Of a DNA stretch of 64,000 bases, positions 42,736-51,221 are shown in pieces. Both the position numbers and the translations under genes were made by a program. The notes beneath the pieces are model-generated. The model searched no databases and was not told the origin of the DNA. It saw nothing but the letters and a program-made list of their open reading frames with translations. This DNA is from Devosia enhydra (GTDB lineage: Bacteria > Pseudomonadota > Alphaproteobacteria > Rhizobiales > Devosiaceae), in the NCBI RefSeq assembly GCF_900119845.1, contig NZ_FPKU01000002.1, forward strand, positions 142,045 through 206,044. Direction: 5' to 3'. Positions within the stretch are counted from its first letter, which is position 1. Each line of letters begins with the position of its first letter.

Positions 42736-44109
42736 ATGAGCGGTCCGAAAGTTATCAGGGTGGTGACGCGCGAGGAGCTTGAGGCCATTTGCTCGCGCCT
42801 GATCGCCCGCGTCGGTGCCGCTAGCACGGATCTGTTGCGCACGCTGGGCCGCAACGAGCTACTCACCGACGCAATCGAGAAGGATATCGCGGGGCGTATC
42901 AAGGCGCTGTCGGATCAACTGCGGGCGGGCCAGTTCGACGCCGTGCAGAGGCAAGCTCCACCGCTTATCGCGTTTTTTAAAGGTGAAAAGCAGCGTTACC
43001 AGCAGTTAGCAATCGCGAAGGCCGAGGCAGCGAGGAAGGAACGCCAGCAGCTTGTCGATGCCGCCGCCAGCGTTGCGTATGCCCTGCAGCAGCAGAACAA
43101 GCCGATCCCGGACGAACTTGGCCGCATTATCGAGGGGGCGCTGTCCGCAAAGCCAGAAAATGTTCCGAGTTTCCGCGCTGAAGTAGACAAGGTGTTTCGA
43201 TCGCTGTTGAGTTCTGCGAAAAGCAGTCCTGTAGCATCCGGGGACCTTGCCGCAAAACTCTCGGGCGGGCTTACAGGTCAATCACTATCACAATGGTTGA
43301 GCGTTCAACCGGCGAGTCGCGGTGCGTCGGACCGGCTGATCCACGTACTTTCACAGCTTGAGGTGTTAGAGGGCGGGATGACTCTAGCGCAGTTTGCGAC
43401 GCGGATCGCGGCCATCGATCGAGAAGCCAAGATAGACCGGCGGCGACTACTTGAAGACTCGCTGGTGCTGGACGTTTCGGCGGCACTTGCGCAGCGCCGA
43501 ATGATTGAGGAAACCCGAGTCCAGGTCCTCGAGGTGGCAGCTGAGCTCGCTACCGTTGCTGGGAAAGAATTAGCCGACCAACGGGAGCGTATCCGTATTC
43601 TCGTTTTAGATCCCGACCTTGTCGGTGCAGCGGACTTTCTTGATGAGGTGCGGGGTTTCATTAAAGCCCGCGCCGCGGAGAACGCGGCCGCTGCGCGGCG
43701 TCGGGCGGTGCTGACGGGTCTTGCAGGACTCGGATATGAGGTGAGCGTCGGTATGGAGACCGCTTGGGCACAGGAAGGCAGCATTGTTGTTGCAAAGCCC
43801 GGAGCGACAGACTACGGGGTGGAGCTTGGCGGCCCGGCCGACGCCTCGCGCCTTCAAGTCAGAGTGGTTGGGGCGGCGGCCCCCGTATCACCGCGCTCTC
43901 AGCAGCGCGACACCGAGCAGGAGAAGCTTTGGTGTTCTGAGGTCGACGAACTAATCGCATCGCTCGACCGAAGCGGCACTGAGCTCATCATCGAGAGGGC
44001 ACTGGGCATCGGATCGCAACCATTGAAGAGTTCCGCGCTCTTGGGGCAACACACTGGCGGCGTTGCCACGGATGAAGTTTCGAGCCGGAAATCGCGGGCA
44101 CTAAAGTAG
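42736..44109 (+). CDS. Helical/coiled-coil protein, fourth gene of the operon
   Basis: 457 residues, almost entirely helical, no membrane segment. It opens SGPKVIRVVTREELEAICSR and has long amphipathic helices (QQLAIAKAEAARKERQQLVD; RRLLEDSLVLDVSAALAQRR; AELATVAGKELADQRERIRI) then a short strand-rich part (GYEVSVGMETAWAQEGSIVV, DYGVELGGPADASRLQVRV). I do not recognise a family. It follows the giant protein after seven bases, so it is probably a structural or adaptor subunit. Codon use matches the rest of the operon. Confidence 0.75.
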   Translation: MSGPKVIRVVTREELEAICSRLIARVGAASTDLLRTLGRNELLTDAIEKDIAGRIKALSDQLRAGQFDAVQRQAPPLIAFFKGEKQRYQQLAIAKAEAARKERQQLVDAAASVAYALQQQNKPIPDELGRIIEGALSAKPENVPSFRAEVDKVFRSLLSSAKSSPVASGDLAAKLSGGLTGQSLSQWLSVQPASRGASDRLIHVLSQLEVLEGGMTLAQFATRIAAIDREAKIDRRRLLEDSLVLDVSAALAQRRMIEETRVQVLEVAAELATVAGKELADQRERIRILVLDPDLVGAADFLDEVRGFIKARAAENAAAARRRAVLTGLAGLGYEVSVGMETAWAQEGSIVVAKPGATDYGVELGGPADASRLQVRVVGAAAPVSPRSQQRDTEQEKLWCSEVDELIASLDRSGTELIIERALGIGSQPLKSSALLGQHTGGVATDEVSSRKSRALK

Positions 44110-44223
44110 CTGCATCGATGCGACGTCGCGTCCGGCCCATGAGACATTGGGTTGTCAACCTGCCCAGTTGTGGCAGCTGTGGCGGCACTGGGCCGATGAC
44201 CGCTTTCGGCACAAATGGGACCC

Positions 44224-44637
44224 TTAGGGCGATGCGGCGGCTTTGTCCCAGTGAACGGCCTGCTCAGTCCATTCTAGCGGGAACGGCTCAAGGAGATGCG
44301 CCAGCCCGAGCCCTCGTGGCTGACTACCATTGAGGATGGCCTCCACGGTCGTCGGGGATAGCAGGGTCATCCGGATCACCCTGCTCACGTAAGAGGCGTT
44401 GATCTTCTCTGCGACGGCGATCTCGGCGATCGTTGCGTATTTACCTCTGTCGAGGAGACGCTGCCACCGGAACGCCCGCGCGAGGGCTTTGACCATCGTG
44501 TTATCGACGTTGATCGGCGATGCCCTAAGCTGTTCGCCATCTGGCGCCACGATTACCCTTCGGCCGCCGATACGCCGGAACGACAGCGGCACGGTGACAG
44601 TGGTGATGCCATTTCGGGTCAGGCTCATGGTGTTCAT
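44224..44637 (-). CDS. Small HTH protein behind the recombinase
   Basis: 137 residues. A beta-rich N-terminus (TVTVPLSFRRIGGRRVIVAP) is followed by KALARAFRWQRLLDRGKYAT and a helix-turn-helix of ParB/KorB style (IAEIAVAEKINASYVSRVI) and ILNGSQPRGLGLAHLLEPFP. This gene regularly trails DUF2924-recombinase pairs in alphaproteobacteria; it may control the recombinase or assist recombination. ATGA overlap with the recombinase stop. Confidence 0.75.
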   Translation of the reverse strand: MNTMSLTRNGITTVTVPLSFRRIGGRRVIVAPDGEQLRASPINVDNTMVKALARAFRWQRLLDRGKYATIAEIAVAEKINASYVSRVIRMTLLSPTTVEAILNGSQPRGLGLAHLLEPFPLEWTEQAVHWDKAAASP

Positions 44638-45956
44638 GAGGTCGGGGCAGCAGTTTGGGGGAGCACCTCTTTGACCAGGCCAGTGAGGCCCTTGGTCTTT
44701 AGGTGGATCTGGAGCCCCTGGTCGGATACGTCGACGCGGTCAACCAGGAGCTGGACGATGCGAGCCTGCTCAGCCGGAAACAGTTCGTCCCAAATCTGGT
44801 CGAACGCAACAAGCCCTTCACGGACGTCACGCTCGTCGATATCCGGCAGTGACGCCCTAGCCGCGTTCCAGGTTTGGAAGATGATCTCCGGCGCCCTGAC
44901 GAGCTGCCGCACCTGGTCGATCACGGCAGACTCCACCTCCCCCGCCGGCACACGGCGCACCGGACAGGCATCCGGACCCGACTTCAGAACGTCCTGGCTG
45001 ATGTAGTAGCGATAGAGCTTGCCGCGGCGTCGGGTGTGGGTAGGCGACATCGCTCGGCCCGACGGTGCAAAGATAAGACCCTTGAGCAGCGCTGGTGTTT
45101 TCGCGCGGGTGCGCGCTGCACGCGTCCGGGGACTGACCTGCAGCATCGAGTGCACCTTGCCCCACAGATCGTCGTCAACGATGGCCTGGTGCTCACCCTG
45201 GTATTCCTGCTGCTTGTGGACGGCCTTGCCGTTGTAGACCTTGTTGTTGAGCACCTTGTAGATGCTGCCCTTGTCAAAGCGCTTGCCTTTGCGGTTCACG
45301 ATGCCGGACTTTGTCAGCTCACCAGCGAGTTTGGTGGCTGACCCAAGTTCCGCAAACCGCTGGAAGATTAAACGGACGACTTTGGCCTCGGATTCAACCG
45401 GGGTGAGTTTGCGATCGAGAGCGCGATACCCCAGCGGCACTGGCCCGCCCATCCAAATGCCCTTCGCCCTGGATGCGGCGATCTTGTCGCGAATACGCTC
45501 GCCCGTCTGCTCGCGTTCGAACTGACCAAAGCTCGCGAGCACGTTGAGCATCAACCGACCTGCCGCGGTTGTCGTGTTGAGGTGCTGGGTCACCGACACG
45601 AAAGTAACCTCCGCCTGGTTGAATTCCTCGATCAGGGAAAGGAAGTGGGTAAGGCTCCGGCTGATCCGGTCGATCTTGTAGACGACCACCACGTCAATCT
45701 TGCCGCGGTCAATGTCGGACCTTAGTCGCGCCAACGCAGGGCGATCGAGGGTTCCTCCGGATATTCCACCGTCGTCATAACGGTCCGGTACCAGTATCCA
45801 TCCCTCTGCGCGCTGACTGGCAATGCACGCTTCGCCGGCCTCGCGCTGGGCATCGAGGGAGTTAAAGTCTTGTTCCAGACCCTCCTCGCTCGATTTGCGG
45901 GTATACACGGCGCAGCGCAGCTTGCGCGAGGCTGGGGCTACGGGTTGGCGGGTCAT
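44634..45956 (-). CDS. Large serine recombinase (site-specific integrase/resolvase)
   Basis: 440 residues. Resolvase domain with catalytic Ser in YTRKSSEEGL, then LDAQREAGEACI, YDDGGISGGTLDRPALARL and VVYKIDRISRSLTHF. Recombinase domain (GGPVPLGYRALDRKL, KVYNGKAVHKQQEYQGEH) and zinc-ribbon region (GLIFAPSGRAMSPTHTRRRG, DACPVRR). Long coiled-coil region at the C-terminus. Integrates or excises a mobile element between short att sites. GGGGAG seven bases before ATG 45956. Coupled to the genes on both sides by ATGA overlaps. Confidence 0.92.
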   Translation of the reverse strand: MTRQPVAPASRKLRCAVYTRKSSEEGLEQDFNSLDAQREAGEACIASQRAEGWILVPDRYDDGGISGGTLDRPALARLRSDIDRGKIDVVVVYKIDRISRSLTHFLSLIEEFNQAEVTFVSVTQHLNTTTAAGRLMLNVLASFGQFEREQTGERIRDKIAASRAKGIWMGGPVPLGYRALDRKLTPVESEAKVVRLIFQRFAELGSATKLAGELTKSGIVNRKGKRFDKGSIYKVLNNKVYNGKAVHKQQEYQGEHQAIVDDDLWGKVHSMLQVSPRTRAARTRAKTPALLKGLIFAPSGRAMSPTHTRRRGKLYRYYISQDVLKSGPDACPVRRVPAGEVESAVIDQVRQLVRAPEIIFQTWNAARASLPDIDERDVREGLVAFDQIWDELFPAEQARIVQLLVDRVDVSDQGLQIHLKTKGLTGLVKEVLPQTAAPTS

Positions 45957-46399
45957 ATGCGCTCCCCTGCCCTTGCGAGCCCGAAGAAGACCCAGCCGTT
46001 CCAGCGCGTGCCGGTTATTGCGCGTGCCACTGCCGATAGGCTCTTGAACGGACGCCCCTGGTACTCGTAGCCGTCGATCGTGACCGTGACCGAGTGCTCG
46101 ATTCCGCGGAACTCGCGGACGAGGCGGGTTCCAGCGACGGGTTTCCGGTCGGTTCGGATTCGCCGAACCACCATGTTGCCCCCATCGAGTTGCTCGCCGA
46201 GCGCGTGAAGCCTCTGTTTGGTCTCTCGGGAAAGCCCGCCGATCGCGAGCTCTTGCAATCGATATGCAAGTCGACTCTCCAAGAACTGACGGTTGTAGGG
46301 CGGCGGCGCGGATCCCGTAAGCGCAATCCACCTCTGCCGCAGTTCAACGACCGTTTGGGTTCTGAGCGATACTATTTGATTTACTATTGTGGATTGCAT
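45953..46399 (-). CDS. DUF2924 protein, partner of the serine recombinase
   Basis: 148 residues. The DUF2924 signature is complete: IVSLRTQTVVELRQRWIALT, PPPYNRQFLESRLAYRLQEL, GTRLVREFRGIEHSVTVTI and YEYQGRPFKSLSAVARAITG followed by TRWNGWVFFG. Role unknown, but it nearly always precedes this type of recombinase. GGAGGAAAC lies before ATG 46399, which I prefer to an earlier in-frame ATG at 46450. Confidence 0.88.
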   Translation of the reverse strand: MQSTIVNQIVSLRTQTVVELRQRWIALTGSAPPPYNRQFLESRLAYRLQELAIGGLSRETKQRLHALGEQLDGGNMVVRRIRTDRKPVAGTRLVREFRGIEHSVTVTIDGYEYQGRPFKSLSAVARAITGTRWNGWVFFGLARAGERI

Positions 46400-46478
46400 G
46401 TTTCCTCCAAAGATCGTTGAGACAACCGCTCCTGGGAGATGTGAACTCAAGTTGATCTCCGCAAGTTTTGCCAGAATT

Positions 46479-46700
46479 CTAGCTTGACTGGAGCGGTGCT
46501 GCGCGACTTAGCCCTGCTGCGAGCAGGAGACCGAGTTCCGTTGCGGCTGGCACGGATCGCGCAGAGGCGGTGCTACGCCTCCTCGGTGCTGGCTCAGGCT
46601 TGGGAGCTCGCGTTTGCGACGGTGGGCTCGAATGAGCGACACTTCGTCTTCGCAATAGTGCGTATTGTGCTCTTGCCAGAGCAGAGGCGTGGCGTTCCAT
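46479..46700 (-). CDS. Possible 73-residue Arg/Ser-rich protein
   Basis: A 73-codon frame with an excellent ribosome site (AAGGAG, six bases before ATG 46700). Content: MERHASALARAQYALLRRR, then Ser/Pro/Arg-rich sequence and a weakly hydrophobic tail (ELGLLLAAGLSRAAPLQ). No family recognised; the start signal is the main evidence. The rest of 46400-46868 shows no other gene and separates the recombinase module from rightward genes. Confidence 0.3.
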   Translation of the reverse strand: MERHASALARAQYALLRRRSVAHSSPPSQTRAPKPEPAPRRRSTASARSVPAATELGLLLAAGLSRAAPLQSS

Positions 46701-46868
46701 CGAAATCTCCTTGGCCATCTGGGGCACATGACAGGAGAAGAGCTCGAAGGAACACGGCCCCAACCGGCGCGAATTTGGAGTTCGAAACGGCCGTATCTTA
46801 AGCGAGCGAAACACAACTAGCAGGAAGAGGGTGAGGATGGGCCCCACCGTGCAGCTAGGAGTATTTCA

Positions 46869-47330
46869 ATGAGTTCGTCGCGTCAGTTCTCGAAGGTTTC
46901 GCCGCTCGTCTGGCATTCAAAGCGTTTTCGCTCTTTGGATTCCGATGGGCAGCTGCTGTTCCTCTATTTTTTGACCTGTGAGCATCAGACGAGCGCGGGC
47001 ACGTTTCGTATCCCTGATGGATACGCCATAGCGGATCTAGCTTGGGAGCTGCCGCGCTACCTCGAAGTTAGGCAGCGCGTTAAGGCGGCAGGCCTTATCG
47101 ATTGCGACGAAGACGAGAATTTCGTCCAAGTCATGGGGTGGTTTAAGTTCAACCCACCGACAAACGAAAAACACGCTCAGGGCACTCTGAGATTGCTGCA
47201 GGGCATAAGCAGCCCACGGCTGAGAGAAGCGTCTTTGACGGCGTTTGAAAATGTTGCAGCCCCACGTCGCAGCGGCGACCGGCAGCTACAATTAGCCCGC
47301 ATGCGCACAGAAGCCGAGTTTCGAAATTAG
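46869..47330 (+). CDS. Phage/plasmid replication-type small protein
   Basis: 153 residues. FSKVSPLVWHSKRFRSLDSD, LLFLYFLTCEHQTSAGTFRI, PDGYAIADLAWELPRYLEV and VQVMGWFKFNPPTNEKHAQG. This pattern is that of the N-terminal winged-helix part of replication-initiation-like proteins in alphaproteobacterial prophages. It ends with a short tail and lacks the longer C-terminal region often present, so it may be a stand-alone DNA-binding version or a truncated gene. Isolated transcription unit. Confidence 0.55.
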   Translation: MSSSRQFSKVSPLVWHSKRFRSLDSDGQLLFLYFLTCEHQTSAGTFRIPDGYAIADLAWELPRYLEVRQRVKAAGLIDCDEDENFVQVMGWFKFNPPTNEKHAQGTLRLLQGISSPRLREASLTAFENVAAPRRSGDRQLQLARMRTEAEFRN

Positions 47331-47438
47331 GGGTATCAGAGAGCTCAAATAGCCTTCGTCGTAAAAAGACCTACTCGCCAGACATAGAAAAAGACCACAC
47401 AGCAAACACACAACACGACGGCTCAGACCTGAGACGCC

Positions 47439-48257
47439 CTAGTCGTCGCGCGAAAGGTCGGCCGGGTTGTAAGTGATTCCGAATTTCGGATCGTACACAA
47501 GCGGGATGATCTCTCCGTCCTCCTCGGTGTACCCGTGTGGATAATTTGCCTTAGCGAGTGCGTCGAGGCGACCCTTTGCCTTCCGTAGCAGCTTGCTAAA
47601 TTTGGAGGGACTGTCACCCGTTGATGGAAAAGCAGCGGAGTAGAGAAAGTCGATCAGCTCCCCACCTGACACGGGCATAGGCAGGGGCTCCCCGGATGGT
47701 GTGGCAGTCAACGGTTTCGGAGGAATTAAATGGATTGTATCTTCCATCACCTGGCAAAACATGCGGGCAAATCGAAACAGCGGTTTCTTTTCATGGTTCG
47801 CCATAGGTTCTGCGTTAAGTGCAAGCGACAGATCGCCCTTAAGGGCGGCGAATTCCCTAATCAGCGCCGCCAGATGCTGCTCGATCCAGTTTACGCGCCT
47901 TTGCGGAGATTGTGACGCTAGTACAGTCTTTGATACAGATATCAGGGCCTCAAGGTAGGATCGAATTTCCTCTTCGTCTATTGAGGGGCCCCTTATATCC
48001 AGCCGTCCCATAAACCTCGAGCGACCTTCGCTCGGGGGTTCATCTAGGACTTGTATCAACTGCCCGGCTCCAGCTTTGGCGGTTCTAGCCATCGCGCTCA
48101 TCACCCAGCGTATTTCGGCCTTGGGCGTTGCGAACAGCCACCTCCAAGCGACAGCATCTATTTGCTCCATCTGCGCTATCGTAACGCTCAATTCGCCTGT
48201 CTCTGCGAGCGCGGCGAGTTGTGTATCCAACAACAGCCATTGGTGTTTTTTTGACAT
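47439..48257 (-). CDS. Unknown 272-residue protein
   Basis: Helical, soluble, without signal peptide: HQWLLLDTQLAALAETGELS, WRWLFATPKAEIRWVMSAMA, then RRVNWIEQHLAALIREFAAL, and a C-terminal EEDGEIIPLVYDPKFGITYN. No family recognised. Lower GC than the defence operon and opposite in direction to both neighbours; probably a cargo gene of the phage-like segment 46.9-51.1 kb. Confidence 0.55.
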   Translation of the reverse strand: MSKKHQWLLLDTQLAALAETGELSVTIAQMEQIDAVAWRWLFATPKAEIRWVMSAMARTAKAGAGQLIQVLDEPPSEGRSRFMGRLDIRGPSIDEEEIRSYLEALISVSKTVLASQSPQRRVNWIEQHLAALIREFAALKGDLSLALNAEPMANHEKKPLFRFARMFCQVMEDTIHLIPPKPLTATPSGEPLPMPVSGGELIDFLYSAAFPSTGDSPSKFSKLLRKAKGRLDALAKANYPHGYTEEDGEIIPLVYDPKFGITYNPADLSRDD

Positions 48258-48474
48258 CCACCGATCCCTTTACCTAACCTTGGAACGGCAAACGTTGACC
48301 GGTGGTAAACGGCGGTTGCGCTTCGACCGAATGGAGTCAACGGCCGGAACATCGACCACCTTGCGGTCTGAAATGGCCGTTGGAATCGCGCGGCAATAGA
48401 CAATCTTTCTCTAGACCGAGGGGTCGAAGGCGAGTGCTTCCGATCTCATCGGCTAACTACCTTGAGAGAGACAG

Positions 48475-49002
48475 ATGACCACACCTTGTTCTGACGGCGA
48501 AGTTGACTCGCGCCCTCCAGAGTTAAGACCAGAAATGAGTTCTAATCCAACCCGCATTCATGCTCGAAGGAACATTCGGGACGGATGGCACACCACGTCC
48601 CGGGCAAAAAGCTACGAGGCGTGCCTCGGCGCTTACGGATGGACTTTGCTGCCCAATCCCTTGGTCTCGTCCTTACGATCCTGGTTCGCTCAGCAGGGCG
48701 TAGACTTAACGCGCCAGCGGAGCGAACAAGAACTCCTCGAGACCGGGGGCCCTAGCCCGGAGGAGCTCCGGGCTCCATTGCTCGACACCGACCGGCCCAT
48801 CTCGCTCGCGGTGCTGCAAGAATTGCTTATCGAGCGGGGTCAGATTCTCACGGCAACGCACCCCATCCTTCAGCGAACTTCTTATCGAGTTCAGGCTGCT
48901 AGACCGCCGCTGAAGCGTCCCAACCCTTCAGCTCCTGTCTTGGACCAGCAGCGTCGGAGCCGTGCAAACGGTCACCTTACATTCACAGGGAACGCACAAT
49001 GA
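48475..49002 (+). CDS. Unknown 175-residue protein
   Basis: Charged, no membrane segment; centre has SYEACLGAYGWTLLPNPLVS and LISLAVLQE-type helices, C-terminus basic (RPPLKRPNPSAP, DQQRRSRANG). A purine-rich GAGAGAGACAG precedes ATG 48475. Its last four bases overlap the next start, so the two are a coupled pair. No family recognised. Confidence 0.5.
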   Translation: MTTPCSDGEVDSRPPELRPEMSSNPTRIHARRNIRDGWHTTSRAKSYEACLGAYGWTLLPNPLVSSLRSWFAQQGVDLTRQRSEQELLETGGPSPEELRAPLLDTDRPISLAVLQELLIERGQILTATHPILQRTSYRVQAARPPLKRPNPSAPVLDQQRRSRANGHLTFTGNAQ

Positions 49003-49475
49003 GCCACATTGAAAGATTGAGGGCAAAAGTCCGCGCACAGGAGGCCCTCTTGATGGCGCTGACCCTGGAGTCTTTAAGGGGGAACCCCAACAAGCACGAT
49101 CGCATACTCGAACTAATGGCCACCGCTAGCGCGATAGTGGAATCGCCGGATGACGAGGAGCGCGCGCAGCCAGACCCATCGTTTACTACCTATTTGGCGG
49201 GTGTGGAGCTGGAGACGCTCACCGAGATGCTCATGGTCTGTTCCATGAAAGCCGATGAAGATCTGCCTTTCCGAGGGTTTACGTTCGTCCGTTCGGATGA
49301 AGCTTGGCTCGAGTTGCGGGACCTACTGATTTCGCCCGAGATCCGCGAAGGATTTCGCCAAAAACACACTCAACCAAAGACGGTTGAGATCCGCAATCGC
49401 GTTAGAGCCGCGGACCACATTGAACGCTGGTTGCAGGACCGGATACGAGAAGAGGAAGCAGAAGCTAAACGTTAG
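48999..49475 (+). CDS. Unknown 158-residue helical protein
   Basis: IERLRAKVRAQEALLMALTL, LETLTEMLMVCSMKADEDL, and a Lys/Glu/Arg-rich C-terminal helix (ADHIERWLQDRIREEEAEAK). Possibly DNA- or protein-binding. Coupled by an ATGA overlap to the preceding gene. No family recognised. Confidence 0.5.
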   Translation: MSHIERLRAKVRAQEALLMALTLESLRGNPNKHDRILELMATASAIVESPDDEERAQPDPSFTTYLAGVELETLTEMLMVCSMKADEDLPFRGFTFVRSDEAWLELRDLLISPEIREGFRQKHTQPKTVEIRNRVRAADHIERWLQDRIREEEAEAKR

Positions 49476-49807
49476 GCACGCTCCACATACTCACCAGCTT
49501 GGAGCAAAGGGGCTACCCCTTCCCCCTACCCACCGCCGTGGACAGAGGGAGGGGGCACGCCCCATAGGTTCCTGACCTAGGGCCACTTCCCTGCGGGGGC
49601 GCTGCCTCCCGCAAATCGAGCGTATTCCGATTTTTCAATTTGCCGTTTCGTTTCGCACATTCTGCTCCAGCCGGCCCAAATCCAGCTTGTTTTGAGTAGC
49701 GAAGCGAAATGCGACCCACAATCAATGGGCGGGCCTGGACCACGGACACGGAACAGACCGTGAGTGTCGTCTCGGAGCCGTCGCTGCGAACCGCTGAAAG
49801 GCGCAAC
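49476..49807. other. Intergenic, with GC-rich partial inverted repeat
   Basis: 332 bases. GGGGCTACCCC (49509-49519) is a small hairpin, and the stretch 49509-49567 forms an imperfect C-rich/G-rich inverted repeat around CACCGCCGTG. A 33-codon in-frame extension upstream of the methyltransferase (ATG 49709) lacks a ribosome site. Otherwise I see nothing coding. Confidence 0.4.
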
Positions 49808-51088
49808 ATGACTTTGCAACTGGAACATTGGCCGCTTGAGCGGCTAAAACCCTATAACCGTAATGCGCGCACGCATAGCGTCGAGCAAATCACGAGCATC
49901 GCAAACTCGCTCCTGGAATTCGGCTGGGGCCAGCTGATTCTTGTCCGACGGGAAACCGAGGAGATCATCGCGGGACATGGGCGGTACTATGCGGCCGAAC
50001 AGCTCCGCAACAAAGGGGATGCCCGGTTTGCTGTCATCCCGGTCGCCGTGAAGAGCCACCTGAGCGATGAGCAGGCCCACGCTCTGGCGATTGCCGACAA
50101 CCGACTGGCGGAACTTTCAGACTGGGATTTTGACCTGCTGAAATCCGAACTGGACGATTTGAAGGCTGCGGATTTCGACCTTGAGGTCACAGGATTTTCC
50201 GACAAGGATCTGGCCTTGATGTTCGATTGGGGCACCGAGGGCCAGTGCGACCCTGATGATCTGCCCGCACCAGAGGACGAGACGGTCACCAGAACTGGAG
50301 ACACCTGGCTTCTCGGCGATCACGTCCTGAGGTGCGGCGACAGCACCTCCGCCGATGATGTCGCAGCGCTGCTTGGCGGCCGCGTCCCTGCGGTCATGGT
50401 GACCGACCCGCCGTATGGGGTGGAGTATGAGCCGGGCTGGAGAGCTGACGCAGGCATCAACGCAAACTCGCGAAAGCTCGGGGAGGTGCTGAACGACAGC
50501 CGCGCGGACTGGAGCGAGGCGTGGGCGCTCTATCCGGGAGATGTTGCCTATGTCTGGCATGCCGGCAAATTCGCCAGTACCGTCCAAGACAGCCTCGAGT
50601 CCTGCGGCTTCGAAGTTCGGTCTCAGATCGTGTGGCGAAAAGAGCGGTTTGCGCTTGGGCGCGGCGACTATCACTGGCAGCACGAACCCTGCTGGTACGC
50701 CGTTCGCGGTGGCCGGCCAAGCGGCTGGCTCGGAGATCGCACTCAGAGCACCGTTTGGGACATCAATGCGCGGGAGGGCAGCGGGCTCGGGCATGGAACT
50801 CAGAAGCCGGTCGAATGCATGAAGCGGCCGATCGAGAACAGCACGGTGCTGTCCGCATATATCTATGATCCCTTTGTCGGCAGCGGCACGACTATTATCG
50901 CGGCCGGAATGACCGGACGGCGATGCCTGGCGATGGAGCTGTCACCCCATTACGTTGATATCGCGGTCAGGCGCTGGCAGGCCTTCACTGGCCGCCAAGC
51001 GACCTTGGCCGGCACCGGCGATGACTTTCGAAAGGTTGCCGAAAAGCGCTCGCAAACAGGCCGGTTGCCGGACCCATGCGCCTGCTAA
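49808..51088 (+). CDS. ParB-domain DNA methyltransferase (beta class, N6-A or N4-C)
   Basis: 426 residues. A ParB/Srx-like domain at 1-110 (LERLKPYNRNARTHSVEQI, IAGHGRYYAAEQL, AIADNRLAELSDWD) and a methyltransferase domain with DPPYGVEY (motif IV) near residue 200 and YDPFVGSGTTIIAAG (motif I) near 360; this order marks a beta-class enzyme. No restriction gene is adjacent. Phage-borne enzymes of this type usually lie next to the terminase genes and may block host restriction. Start at ATG 49808, where the ParB domain begins. Confidence 0.88.
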   Translation: MTLQLEHWPLERLKPYNRNARTHSVEQITSIANSLLEFGWGQLILVRRETEEIIAGHGRYYAAEQLRNKGDARFAVIPVAVKSHLSDEQAHALAIADNRLAELSDWDFDLLKSELDDLKAADFDLEVTGFSDKDLALMFDWGTEGQCDPDDLPAPEDETVTRTGDTWLLGDHVLRCGDSTSADDVAALLGGRVPAVMVTDPPYGVEYEPGWRADAGINANSRKLGEVLNDSRADWSEAWALYPGDVAYVWHAGKFASTVQDSLESCGFEVRSQIVWRKERFALGRGDYHWQHEPCWYAVRGGRPSGWLGDRTQSTVWDINAREGSGLGHGTQKPVECMKRPIENSTVLSAYIYDPFVGSGTTIIAAGMTGRRCLAMELSPHYVDIAVRRWQAFTGRQATLAGTGDDFRKVAEKRSQTGRLPDPCAC

Positions 51089-51221
51089 GCCTCCGAGCCC
51101 GGGTTCTCGGCATCGCGACATATCCACCAGTGCCCGTTTGGACGCTGCAATTGTGGTGAACGAAGCCGATGCCATGGGAAATGCGAGTGGCATGGCAGAT
51201 TCTCCGGTCGTAGGCTGACTG

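Larger units (their letters stand above)
26523..46399. mobile_element. Defence-type genomic island with serine recombinase module
   Basis: Eight genes with conflict-system domains (AAA+, subtilase, CHAT protease, LCAT lipase, ClpB-like AAA+, radical SAM, helicase-nuclease, helical protein) lie between a metal-resistance block and a DUF2924-recombinase-HTH trio. The recombinase module at the right end and the tRNA-Ser-like scar at the left are consistent with transfer. Exact ends are not proven, as no direct repeats were found. Confidence 0.5.

Noticed and set aside
42736..44109. Assignment of the helical protein as an SMC or coiled-coil ATPase
   Set aside because: No Walker motifs or ABC signature are present; only helical heptad-like stretches.
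26523..46399. CRISPR array or cas genes in the defence island
   Set aside because: No regularly spaced direct repeats and no cas-type proteins were seen anywhere in the window.
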